From Cheilinus undulatus (Eukaryota; Chordata; Actinopteri; Labriformes; Labridae), in the NCBI RefSeq assembly GCF_018320785.1, contig NC_054873.1, forward strand, positions 30,346,196 to 30,410,195: a DNA stretch of 64,000 bases, given 5' to 3'. The notes beneath the pieces are model-generated. The model ran no database searches, had not been told where the DNA came from, and worked only from the letters and a program-made list of their open reading frames with translations. This document shows positions 1 through 12,100 of the stretch, one piece after another. The translations under genes were made by a program, and so were the position numbers. The first letter of the stretch is position 1. Each line of letters starts with the position of its first letter.

Positions 1-321
1 AAGACACACAAGTATAGTTCTTTTGTTATGAGTGTCGAGGTACTTTCCTCTCAATAAATCATCAGAGCATCACACTGTCTTTCAAAGTCATGGTTTTAAA
101 AACGGTGGTTTTCATTGCAAACATTAAAAAGTGACGTCCGTTTTAAGTGATGAAGTTAACAGTCCCCACAGACCAGTGTTTGACATTTAAAAGTGTTGCC
201 TCTGACTGTGTTGTGCTAAGTTAAGCTCTTAGATCTGCTGAATTATTCATTAGAGAAATGCCACAGCGTTTCAGAGCGCTGATGTGTGGCACCTTGATTG
301 ATGCTTTCTTCTCTGGCCCAG
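1..321 (+). other. itpr2: itpr2 intron, 5' part cut by window edge
   Basis: This stretch precedes the first recognisable itpr2 exon. It has no homology-bearing open frame and ends in a pyrimidine-rich tract with the acceptor ctctggcccag. I see nothing else in it. Confidence 0.6.
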
Positions 322-497
322 GCATCTTGTCTCGGTTCTGGAATATCCTACTGTGGGTGGCACTGGGGGTGTTCACCTCATTACTGCCTGTCTTACCCAA
401 GCCATGGGGCATCTTGTTCTTCCTGGTCTCCCTCATCCTGCGTGCCATCTACACTATGGGCCTAGGTCCTGCTCTGTTGTTGCTGGGTACTGCCAAT
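322..497 (+). CDS. itpr2: itpr2 exon: membrane segments (S2/S3 region)
   Basis: Acceptor ctctggcccag, donor AAT|gtgagt. It encodes [16 protein letters not shown], a loop with LPKPWGI, then [19 protein letters not shown]. The LPKP and GL.P.L.LLG motifs are typical of IP3 receptors. The reading frame continues in phase 0 into the next exon (GTAN|LFNK). The exact 5' boundary is the less certain end. Confidence 0.85.
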
Positions 498-3131
498 GTG
501 AGTAATGAAGGATGTAACCATCTTTTTTCAGGAACATGTTTAGTTCTACCTTCTACCGTTTGTGTTTTCATCTCCTTTTCAGCTCTTCAACAAGTTGGTC
601 TTTCTTGTGAGTTTTGTTGGCAACCAGGGGACATTCACCCGAGGCTATAAAGCTGTTGTTATGGACATGCTCTTTATCTACCATTTGGGCTACGCCATCA
701 TCTGTGTTCTGGGGCTCTTTGTGCACGAGTTCTTCTACAGCTTTTTGGTAAGAATTTCTCACACATCTTCTTTTGCTTTTAGACTGTTAAATCAGTTCAA
801 AGAAGTTTATTCCAATCAACTTTTTGCAGATGACTCACTGATATATATTGCTCCCTCTGTAGCTGTTTGACCTGGTGATCCGAGAAGAGACACTGCTCAA
901 TGTGATAAAAAGTGTGACTAGGAATGGCCGCTCCATTATTCTGACAGCTGTCCTGGCCATCTTTCTTGTCTACTTCTTCTCTATCATCGGCTTTCTCTTC
1001 TTCAAGAACGACTTCCGCATGGAGGTGGACCATCTTCTCGCACAAGGTAGAAACTTCTTGAACTGTCAGGACACTGCTGATAATCATTTGTGCTCTTGGG
1101 GCAATGTTGAGCAGTGTAGCTAGCCAGAAGAGACAAGAGCCAGAATAGCAAAGCGCAACAAGAAAATACTTAGGAAAATAGAGAACCTTTTTAGGAAGGG
1201 TTGTGCAAGTTGGTTAGAAAGTGTAAAGATATAAATCAACTACATTGTCCAAGGGTTAGATGTTGTGTGTCCAGGATTTGAAGATGACATGAAATATATT
1301 TATGGGCTAATAACGATACTATGGGGGCCTGATATTGCCATTAGGCTGCTAGTTGATGATCAATGATGTAAATGATGATATCACACTTGCATGGAGAAAC
1401 ACAAGGACAACAAATTAGCTGGACTGAGGTTAGTAGGATGCCAGAAAAGGAGAAGATTTGTGGGGGACTATGCCCCTGATGCACTTTTAATGTCTCGCCC
1501 AATGTAAATGAGACGTGCAAGTGTATGGATAGTGAGGGTTATAGCATTTAAAATGTACATCTCTTTGGGTGCAGATGGTCTATAGGCTAGGCTGCATCCC
1601 ATGTATGCAGGCTGCCTGGGTTCCAGTCTGGCTTGGGGCTCCTTTCCTGCATGTCTTTCCCCCACTCTGTCATCCTTGTTTCCTACTCTATCCACTGTCC
1701 TCTATGAATAAAGGCTTAAAAAGTCACAAAATACAGGTGCATCTCAAAAAATTAGAATATCATGAATAAAGTTTGTTTTTTCCTTTGTGATTTAATTAAA
1801 GAAGTAAAATCATCTTCCTCATGACATTTCTTCAGGGATTCTCTATGGGGTTCAGGTAAGGCCAGTTGGCTGGCCAATCAAACACAGTAATACCATGGTC
1901 AATAAACTAGTTTCTGGTCATTTTGGCTTCAATGTGGGCAGGTGGGCAAGTCTCGCTGGAAAAGAAGATCAGAAAATCCATAAGACTTCTCAGCAGATGG
2001 GAGCATGAAGTGCTCTTAAATCTCTTGGTAGATGCCTGACTGAGTTGACTATGAACTTGATTAAGCACAGTGGACCAAGAGCGGCAGATGACATGGCACC
2101 CCAAAACATCACCGACTGTGGAAACCTCACGCTGGACTTAACCTTGGATTCTTCGCCTCTCTGGTCTTCCTCCAGACTCTGGGACCTTGTTTCCCAAAAT
2201 GAAATCCAAAATTTACTTTCATCTGAAAACATTTGGACCACTGAGCACTGTTCCAATTCTTTTTCTCTTTAGCCCAGGTGAGAAGCTTATAACATTGTCT
2301 GTGGTTGGCTTAAAACTAAGAACACAACACTTGTAGCCCATTTCCTGGAACCATCTGTGTTTAATAGCTCTTGATACACTGACTCCAGCCTCAGTCCTGT
2401 CCTTGTGAAGATTTTGAATCTGCTTTGTTTGACAATCTGCTGAAGGCTGACCTCATCTCTGTTGCTTGTGCACCTTGTCTTACCACATTTTTTTCTTTCA
2501 GTCAACTTTCCATGAATATGCTTTGATACAGCACTATGAGAAGAGCCTGCCCTCTCAGCAGTGATCTTCTGTAGCTTACCCTCCTTGGGGAGGATGATTG
2601 TCTTCCAGGCATTTTCAAGTCAGCAGTCTTCCTCATGATTGCAGTTGTGTGTACTGCACCATCGTGAGAGAATAAAGGCTCAGGAAACCTTGGCAAAGTG
2701 AACTTTTCCACAATATTGTAATATTTTGAGACAGTGGATTTTAGATTTTTGTGAGCTGTAAGCTGTAATCATCAAGATTAAAACAAAAAAGTCTTTTAAG
2801 GTTTCACTTTGTATGAGATGAATCAAGGATATATGGAAATTTAACTTTCTGAAAAAATCCAGGGGGAAAAAATGAATTTTTATATGATAATCAATTTTTT
2901 TGAGATGCACCAAATATCTTTTTTTTAAGTACACCTCTTTTTCAAACATAATGGAAGGGGGCTATCGGAATTTATACATTAATTGCTGTTTGATTTGTGC
3001 ATTAATTCTTTTTAACAGCATAAAACACGTGCTATATCCCCCCCTTTATGACAGTTTGGTTTCCTATTTCCATGGTTCTATTAACATCATGATCTTGAAC
3101 CAACCCGAAGTTTATTTTCTCAATCAATCAA

Positions 3132-3167
<36 letters not shown>

Positions 3168-6100
3168 TCAAAAGAAAAGCAATATCCAAACCGGAAGTCA
3201 ATTATTGTTAGATTTATACAGTACAAAAATCCAGATGATACAATAATAGTTTGAAATGCAAAATTTTGGCATTTCAAACTATTATTGTAGTGGGGGGAGG
3301 GGTGATTAACTGAAGATGACTTGCGATTAGATAGTTAGATTAATCCTGAGGGAAAATAAAGTTTAATCTTGTTTAAAAAAAAAACATTTTCTTGCCCTAA
3401 ATGGAAGCATAATAAAGGCTACATTGTTGTATCACTGTGCTAAGCTAAATAAAAAGGGACTGCACGTGAGGTCTTTTATTCTCCAGATCCTTCATTTCTC
3501 TGATCATTTAATTTCATTATTTTTACTTGAAGTCTCAGTAGAAGTACTTTTGCATATAATATCACCTATTTACCCAAGTAGGCAAATGTCATTTCAAATG
3601 TCCCTAGATGCCGTGGAAAAATAGTGTTACATCTTCTTGAGTTGGAACAACGGAAGTAACTTTACCTGGTCTTAGTTATTTTTATGGAGATCTGCTCTGC
3701 ATGCCCTACTTCTGATTTCAACCTCTGTTTACCTGGAGTATGTCCGAAACCTGTACACTCATAAAGGTCTTTGTGTTGTTGTATGCTCTATACCTATCAC
3801 TACCCTACAGACTTTATAATCTAAAAGTAAATGAGCTTGAACCTAAAGCTAAATAAAAAATGACTGGCAGACTAGGCAGTGATTTCTAAGCTTTGAAGAC
3901 AACAATAAAAGGATCCCTTGCCCATGATATATCGACTGCTCCACATGATAGAATTTCATTTATTTTGAATTTTTTCCCTGAAAGAAAATTATACACTGGA
4001 CAATCAGAGATTTCATTCGAACAGTCTCAACATCAGAGTGGTAGAATATGCACAGTCTAGTGTATATGTGCACCCAGACACATGTTTTGAAAACACAGTG
4101 CAGAGCGTGGGCGTGTTAATGAGCTCCGATGGTCAGGAAGACAACCTGCTAGCACATGTGCACCTGTTGCATAACCTGGTGGCCGTGCCATCCTGTGTTT
4201 TGCTGAATAGAGCACGGAGCAGACACAGCAGAGCAGTGGTGGGTTATGTAACCAGCCCAGATCACGCCTGTCTATCTGTTAGCTGCGGGGTGAGCTGAGG
4301 TACAACCCGGAGCTCTATCGATGCTGAGGAGCACCCTATCCACACGGCTGCCGCCTCCAGGCCGTGACCCCTGCACCCTGTCTCAGCCCCTCCCCGCCAC
4401 TCTTCTTCTCCCCTAATCTGTCCCAGCCCTGCCCTCTGTGCTCCAGCCCGTCACTGTAAAAGCCCTCTTAGTGACACTCTGACCAGGTGTACAGTTCTGT
4501 TTCTGCCTGTCTGGCCGAGCCGTTCACACTAGAGTGCGGCTCCTTTGCTGCTCAGGGCCTCGCCGATGTGCAAATGATTTGTTCAGGATTTTTCAGCAGC
4601 ACTTCACCGCCCACCCAGCAGCTGCTTCCTTACTTTACATAATGTCTGACTATATCCATCTCACTGATTTGTTCTGAAGCAAATAAAAATGAGGAGGAAG
4701 TACTTTGTGCCAGAGTACAATTATACCAACTTGTCTCATTTGTGAACTCTCATTGACGTTATCAATCACAGAATATCATTTAACTCTTTTACTTGTTTTA
4801 TTTTGGAAAGGTAAAGGGGAATTATTGAGTGGTAAAGGAGTTCCTGACTCATGTACAAAAGACAGCTGCCCTGCTACAACACCTGGTGAGTTTTACAAAT
4901 GTAGATTTAATCTTACTTTATTTTGTTTTATTCTTATTGGGACACTTGTCATTCACAGCGTTTCTGTGGATTTATCAGCTTTAAAGGTTTTGCGGTCTTA
5001 CCAGGGTGTTTGTGTGTGACCTTTCGAGCTGTACTTGGTTTATGAAAGGTTACCCACACATATGTGCACACACATGCATCCACACAAAGGAACTTGATGT
5101 GGCAGAGGAGGTGACTCACACTCCTGTTTGTTCTGCGTCTCCATGGATCACCTGCACCATAGGGGCTCACACGTGATCTCCTCCACATCCTTCATCTCCG
5201 CTTTCTCCTCAGCCAGTCGTGCTGTGCATACCATTTCCTATTTACAGTATAGCTACATTTCATATGTGACATAAATAATATATAACACTCCTTTATTACT
5301 TATGGAGCTTTTTCTTGGCATTTTCAGCTTTTTTTTTTTCTCCTGTTGAGTTTGGGAAGTTTTAAACCATCATGCTGATCTTTAGTCTTTGGATTGATTT
5401 TGCAAAATGTAGGTTACATTGTAATTAATGAATTGAGAAAATGCCAGACATGTTTTATTCCTTGTTTTATTAAGTTACTTTGGGGGCTTATTTGCCTTTA
5501 TTTAGAGAGCACACTACAACGGATGATGAAGGAAAATTAGGGTGAGAGTGTGGGGAATGACATGCTGGAATGGGCCGTAGGTTGGGTTTGAGCCTGCCTT
5601 GCTTGCTTAACTTTCAAACACAAATTTCAAGAGGGCTTTCTTGCGTTTTGCACTGAGGAGAGGCTTCCGATTAGCCACTGTGCCATAAAACCCAGATTAG
5701 TGGAAGGCTGCAGTGATGGTTGTCCTTCTGAAACTTTGTCCCATCTCAACATAGGATCCCTGATACAAGTCAGAGTGACCATCAGGTTCTTGGTCACCTC
5801 TCTTACTAAGGCCCTTCTCCCACGATTGCTTAGTTTTGCTGGATGACCAAGAGTCCTGGTTGTGCCAGACTTCATCCATTTGACAATTATGAAGGCCACT
5901 GTGCTCTTGCTAACCTTGGGTGCAGGAGATTTTTTGTAGCCTTCCCTAGATAATTGCCTTGCAAAAATCCTGTCTCTGAGATCTGCAGGAAGTTTCTTTG
6001 TACTTGGTTTTCGCTCTGATATGCATTGACAGCTGTGTGGCCTTCTATAGGCAGATATTAGCCTTTTAAAATCATGTTCAATCAATTTAATTTACCACAG

Positions 6101-9100
6101 GTCGACTCCAGTCAAGGTGTAGAAACATCTTTGCAAGATCCAATGGAATGGCAAGAACCAGAGCTAGATTTCAGGTGTTTTTGCAAAGGGTCTCAATACA
6201 TATGTAAATGTGATAATTCAGTTTTTTATTTCTAATAAATTTGCAAAAATTTTCTAAAAGTCTGTTTTCACTTTGTCAGGGTGGGGCACTAAGTGTAGTC
6301 TAATAAGAATAAGAATCTTTTTTTTTCATCTGCAGCATCAGGCTGTAACTTGACAAAATTGATAAAGTGAAGGGGGTTTTGAAAACTTTCTGAAAGCACT
6401 GTACATAAGGCACAACTTAAGCTGTACGTCCTCTTCCCCTCCTACTTGTGTGATTTCTGAGATTGAAATTACCCTTCACTCATTAACTAACAAAAAAGGT
6501 GCAGGAAATTATCTACCGCATATGTTTTAAATTTCTGTCGGCCAATCTTGTGCTTATTTTGGCTTGTTTGGAGTTTATTTTCACTTTAAGTTAATTTGCT
6601 TTAACAGTGAAGTAGGTAATGAGCAGTCATTTGTACAAATTTTCCCTGTTTTGACTTTTGATATGTATTTTCTATAAATGATTTTTATTGTGTCTGTATA
6701 GCTTTTTGGCCACATTTTGTCTCATCTCAGCACTGTCTTGTTGTTTTTTGTGTTTGGTTTTAGATGAAAACGATGAGATCGAGCGTGTATGCGACACTCT
6801 GCTCATGTGTATAATCACAGTGTTGAATCAGGGACTCCGTAATGGGGGAGGTGTGGGAGACATTCTCAGGAGACCTTCCAAACAGGTGAGACAGCCTCCA
6901 ACTTACAACTTACAATAACAATTCTTGAAATTTCTGTCTGAAATATCATCAGCAGCATTTGTTTGACAAAAAAAATTACCTCTTTGTCAAAATCACACCT
7001 ATAAAATCTTGAAGTCATTTTTGAAGAAACAGGGATGCATATTTCTAATTATATTAATTGTGTTTGCTCTTAAAGTATGTTGCACGCCATAGACAAGTCC
7101 TTGAGAAAATCCTACAAGTTTCTTAAATAACAGCGCTATCGGTTGAAGGAGAGGCGGTCTGTCCATGAAAATTTTAGCTGGTCATAATGGTAAAAACAAA
7201 AACAGGGTGTTGGACTACAGTTTGTATTTTTCCACTAAATCCTGTTAAAACTACTTATCCTTAATTATTCTTAATATCTCTTCAGCAATAAATACCCAGA
7301 TTATACCACTGGTATGAATCTAAATGTTTTCTACTGCATGTGTCGGCAAAATAAGGTGAGAGGCCCGCCCTGGTTTAGTCACTGTCTGAAATGAATTACA
7401 CAGCTGAGACAGGTGTGGACATCATCTTAATTTTTGCTGCTAACTGTTGGCACCTGCTGCTACTGCTAGTTTGTTGAGGGTGCACAACTTGGCAGAAACT
7501 GTCAACAGGCGTGCAAGTAAGCATTTCAAAATAAAAGTGCACTTCAAAAGTGCAAAAATGTTCGAATTAGATCGATGTTAGGCTGAGAGCTCAGCTATTA
7601 TACAGTGCTTAACAAATTTATTAGACCACCCTAACCCTAACCAAAGTAAGGATTATGCCACAGCTGCCCTAAATTAACAGCACTGGTAATTACCAAAATC
7701 ATTTTTTATGTTTCTGCAATGGTTAATACACCAATATGTAGACGCTCTTTAACCCAAATGATATTTTTAATGCTAAAATATAATTATTATTGTTATCCAT
7801 GACTTTTCAAATTTACTGATTTCAAAAAAAAACTGAAAAAATAGTAAAGCACATTAATATTTCTTGATTAATATGTCAAATTATAGTTATTTACTTGCAT
7901 TCCTGAAGAGAAAAAATAGTTTTAGTGGTTGAATGTTATGCTTGATTACTTTCTGACTTCACAGAGAAGTCCAGTGAGCTGGCTCAAATTTGTGTGAATT
8001 CAGTTTGAAATTCCTCATTCCTGTTCAAAATGGTAAAATGTGGAGAGCTCAGTGAAAATGAAAGAGTCCGCATTTAAGCACTTCATGATGCTGGATGGTC
8101 TTTGAGACAAATACGACAGGTGGTCTAATAGATTTGTTAAGCACTGTATCTTTCTTATCACAAGCTCAATAGAGATGTTTGTTCATGCTTTTGTATCTTT
8201 TTGGCTCAACAACTGCAAATTCCTTTTCACCTACATCAGTAAGTCATCCCTCGACCACGTCTGGTGATCTAAAATGTTGCTGTGAGGTTGTTAATCTTGC
8301 AGTAACCAGCTTGCAACTCACACTACCAAAAGGATTTGAACCACTTTATTTAATGTTTGTACAGTTCCAGTTTTTCTCAGTTTTCAGGTCATGTTTTCAT
8401 GATAATTTCCACTTTATAAAGCACTTTAATTGGTACTTCATGATAAAATTACTTACTGTTTGTGTGCCATCCAGGAGCCTCTGTTTGCAGCCAGAGTAGT
8501 TTACGACCTTCTGTTCTTCTTCGTTGTTATCATCATTGTTCTAAACCTCATCTTTGGCGTCATCATTGACACCTTCGCCGACTTGAGGAGTGAGAAACAG
8601 AGGAAGGAGGAGATCCTGAAAACCACATGTTTCATCTGCGGTGTGTACCCTTTTGTGGGCCAACCATTTGTTGAAAAATTAGGGCAGAAATGCATCTGTG
8701 CATTTGTAAGAACTCGTATAAATTCAGCTTTCTGTCTTGCAGGATTGGAAAGGGACAAATTTGACAACAAGACAGTGTCCTTTGAGGAGCATATCAAATC
8801 TGAGCACAACATGTGGCACTACCTTTACTTCCTGGTTCTGGTGAGGGTGAAGGATCCGACTGAGTACACCGGCCCTGAGAGCTACGTGGCCCAGATGATA
8901 GCGGTGAGTTTAGCATACGTATATGCTGCTTACACATAAAAATAGCCTCAGAATACTTATTTATTTCACTTTGTTTTACATTCATCATAAAAGCTGCTCT
9001 ATAATCCAAACTCTGTGGCTTAAGTTATAGTAAACACTAATTTACATTTTCATAGTGCACAAAATTGTGAAATTTTGATTTACAGACTGCAATGCAGCAT

Positions 9101-12100
9101 TATCTAAAGCAGTAGCATACATAAACGAATGCCTTAGATATTTTCTTTATTATTCTGGGAACATATAGACAAACAAACACATTCATCCCACTCTGTATTT
9201 TGCTCAGGATCCGTCCACATCGGCATACAAATACTTCAATGTTTGAGTTTTAAAGTTGTGCAGCCCTCCTTACTTTGCAGACTTGCAGAGTGTGCTAGAG
9301 AAGTGTGAGCCTCCACAGCAGACGAGCGATCGAAAAATGAGCCTAAGCCTCTAGGCCTGTGGCAAGCATCCCAATTTATTCTCCTCTCCCCCTCGCAGCT
9401 GGAGAGACATGGCTCTCTGTGCTCAGGTAGACTTTACCGTGCTGAGCTCCTAACCTGCTGGGACACCGAGTGGTTAAATGGTAATTAAACTCAGTCCGGC
9501 TCTATTATCATCAGTGCACCAAGTTGCTGCACTGACACACAGACAAGAAGTTGAAGGATGTAAGGGCGACTAAAGGTGTTGCCGTGAGGTTAATGGATTC
9601 AAATGAAGCCTCGATGCACAATGGCACATTTAGTGATTAACATTTGGCCATGACGGGCATGAGAATGGTGGCATTATAATGAAAAATTTGCATAACAAAC
9701 AGGTGACAGACATTGAATTAATATGCATCAGCAGGTCCTCTAACAGGTCGGCTCTGTGATTCCAGGCCAAAGTATCGCTGAGTGATGAGGTAATGATGAG
9801 TCAGGAATTTGTACTAACGCCTCCTAATGTGCCTGAGAGCCGTTACACACAGAGCATGGACAGACATGGACAGAAACCAATTCTTTTTAAAGCATGCTGT
9901 TTGACTTTTTGTGATTTTCTGCAAATGTAAAGTTTTAAAGACCCTTAAAGACTGGGAAAAATCTAAATGTTTTTCCTCAAAAACCTTAAAGCTCTTGTTT
10001 GGAATTTGTAGACCATAAGCAAAAAGACATCATATATCCATCCATATAAGATTTGATACCCTTCCACGGAGAGGGTATAACATGAGGGCAAGGCCACCTG
10101 TAAGGGGGCAAAAGGGGAGCGCTTTCTGAGGCCCAGCTAAATTGGGGGCCCATTGAGGTCAGCAAAATCATGGTCCATTTTGAAGTTAAGCTGTGATAAC
10201 CATATTTTATTTTCGACCCCTGAATAAAAAAAACACTTTTATCAAAGCAAAACTTTTTTTTTATCATTCATGCCTCAGTATGTAGCCTTCCTACATATAT
10301 GAATTCCTTTTCTTAAAACAGAATCAATATGTTTAAAGTCTCAAAAATTGGCAGGAAACGTCGTGAAATGAGATTTTAAAAATAGAGGAAATGGGTTAAA
10401 GGATCAAAAATGTGTATAAAGTGGCAAAACAATGGTAAACAGATGCAATAATTAGACAAAAAGTAATAAAAAAGGTTCAGAGGCATTAATGGCTGGAAAG
10501 TGGCAAAAACAGGGAGAAGAAGTGGTAGTAAGAGTTTTAGAGTGGCAAAAATTGCTAAAAGTGTTAGAAATGGATGCCAAAGGTGGTGGAATGGGATTTA
10601 AATGAGCAAAATTGGTTTAAAGTGACATAAATTGGGTGGAAAAAGTTATGAAAGGATGTAAAAATGTGTCAAAGATTGGTTTAAAAGTTGGGCAAAGAAT
10701 AGTGACTGTAATAGAGCAGAAAAATAGGTTAAAATTAGTTAAAAAGTGGCACAAATGAAGGATTTCAACATCAGAACCCATGATAGTTCGACACACCTTT
10801 CAGGTCCAAAATGAGGTTACTGTTAGCCAGCACGCTGGCATCAATGCTACTGATCCAACACCTATTAATTGATATCAAGAAATCATTACTGGAGAGGGCC
10901 AATTCTTTAGTATCTTTTTAATTTTTAGTAATATTTTTTAGCAATCCTAAAGAAACACATTTTTAATTAGCAGAAATATTAACTCAAACATAGAGATGTA
11001 ACCCGGATTCTAATCTCCATCCTAAAGCCAAGGTAATGAATCCTTACAGACTTTAAATGGTGCCAGGTGTGCAGTGTTATTGCAGGAGTCCAAGAGAGCT
11101 ATAGACAGCATAAAAACGGAATAATGGGACACTTTATCTAATGTAGAATAGGAACAAAACACATGTTCCTGGTTCTGTTATTGCAGTTTTTATGTATTTA
11201 GTCCAAAAATAAAAAAAAATAAAAACATATTTTCTTATACCTTGAGAATATTTGACTAAAAGACAGACAACTCTTTAAATGTGATATAAACAACTGTAAA
11301 AAATAAACCAGCAACTTTCACTTTAATGTATTCTTATCATGTCCATGCTTGCTTTCTTTAGAATAATTTTCTAACATTATTAATACCGCTTCAGTAAAGC
11401 CAGCATTTGTTTATATTTAGTAGAAATATGATAAAATAATAGCAGCCTGCAGAAACGAAGAACAGTATAATAACTAAAACTCCTAGTCCAACATTATGCA
11501 AAAAAAAAAAGCAGCAGCAGAGGAGCCTGTACTGATAGGAAAAATTTGTGGCACTATGTTTTAGTGGACCATAATTACATAGTAATTTTATAGTAACAAG
11601 TGGTAATTATACAGTCATTCCTCATCAGTAAGGGGGCAATTACATAGTGGTAGTTTCTATTTTACAAGTAACGACCATGTAATGTTATGGAAGTATTTGC
11701 ATTGTTATAATGTGGTAATTTCTTCTGATGGTAAGTGTTGCAACCAGTGGAATTAAAAAAAACTGTGCTTCTGTTATTTGCTCCTTTCTGTGGTACTTTA
11801 GAAACATGCAAGATGCAAAAATTCAAGATGGTGGACTCCATCGAGAAGACTCTCCCAATGCATGGAAAAAAGGCTTATTCTAAGTTAATATTTTTCACAT
11901 TATATATTCAGGTGATAAACACATATTTAGATAGGTCTACTTACAAATAATAAGTGTAATTCTCCCCAAGTTTGTTTTGCTTAATGCCACTAGGATAAAT
12001 ATTATGCATTGCACCTTCAAATGACTCATCACAACATGCAACATTGTCTATTGTCTGATTTTGGTGAGGCTGTGTGAAGTGTAGCCTTAGTTTCCTCTTC

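Larger units (their letters stand above)
1047..4810 (+). other. itpr2: itpr2 intron with SINE, Tc1 fossil and palindromes
   Basis: Holds a SINE (1565-1730), an abutting Tc1-like fossil (1732-2915), a TTGA palindromic microsatellite (3120-3165) and a perfect hairpin (3240-3288), listed separately. The GC-richer stretch at about 4040-4600 looks unique and is not repeat-derived as far as I can see. No further exon is supported. Confidence 0.6.
4886..6763 (+). other. itpr2: itpr2 intron with reverse SINE and Tc1 fossil
   Basis: About 4890-5480 has nothing I recognise. A reverse SINE (5485-5615) and a Tc1-like fossil (5627-6406) follow. The last 350 bp before the pore exon are AT-rich and featureless. 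Confidence 0.6.

Noticed and set aside
3240-3288. Hairpin as a microRNA precursor
   Set aside because: The stem is only 20 bp and perfectly paired, with no extended lower stem; a foldback repeat remnant is more likely.
8179-8474. Frame running into the S6 exon as an extended itpr2 exon
   Set aside because: A clear acceptor (gtgccatccag) at 8474 joins in phase to the pore exon, and the upstream residues do not match the family.
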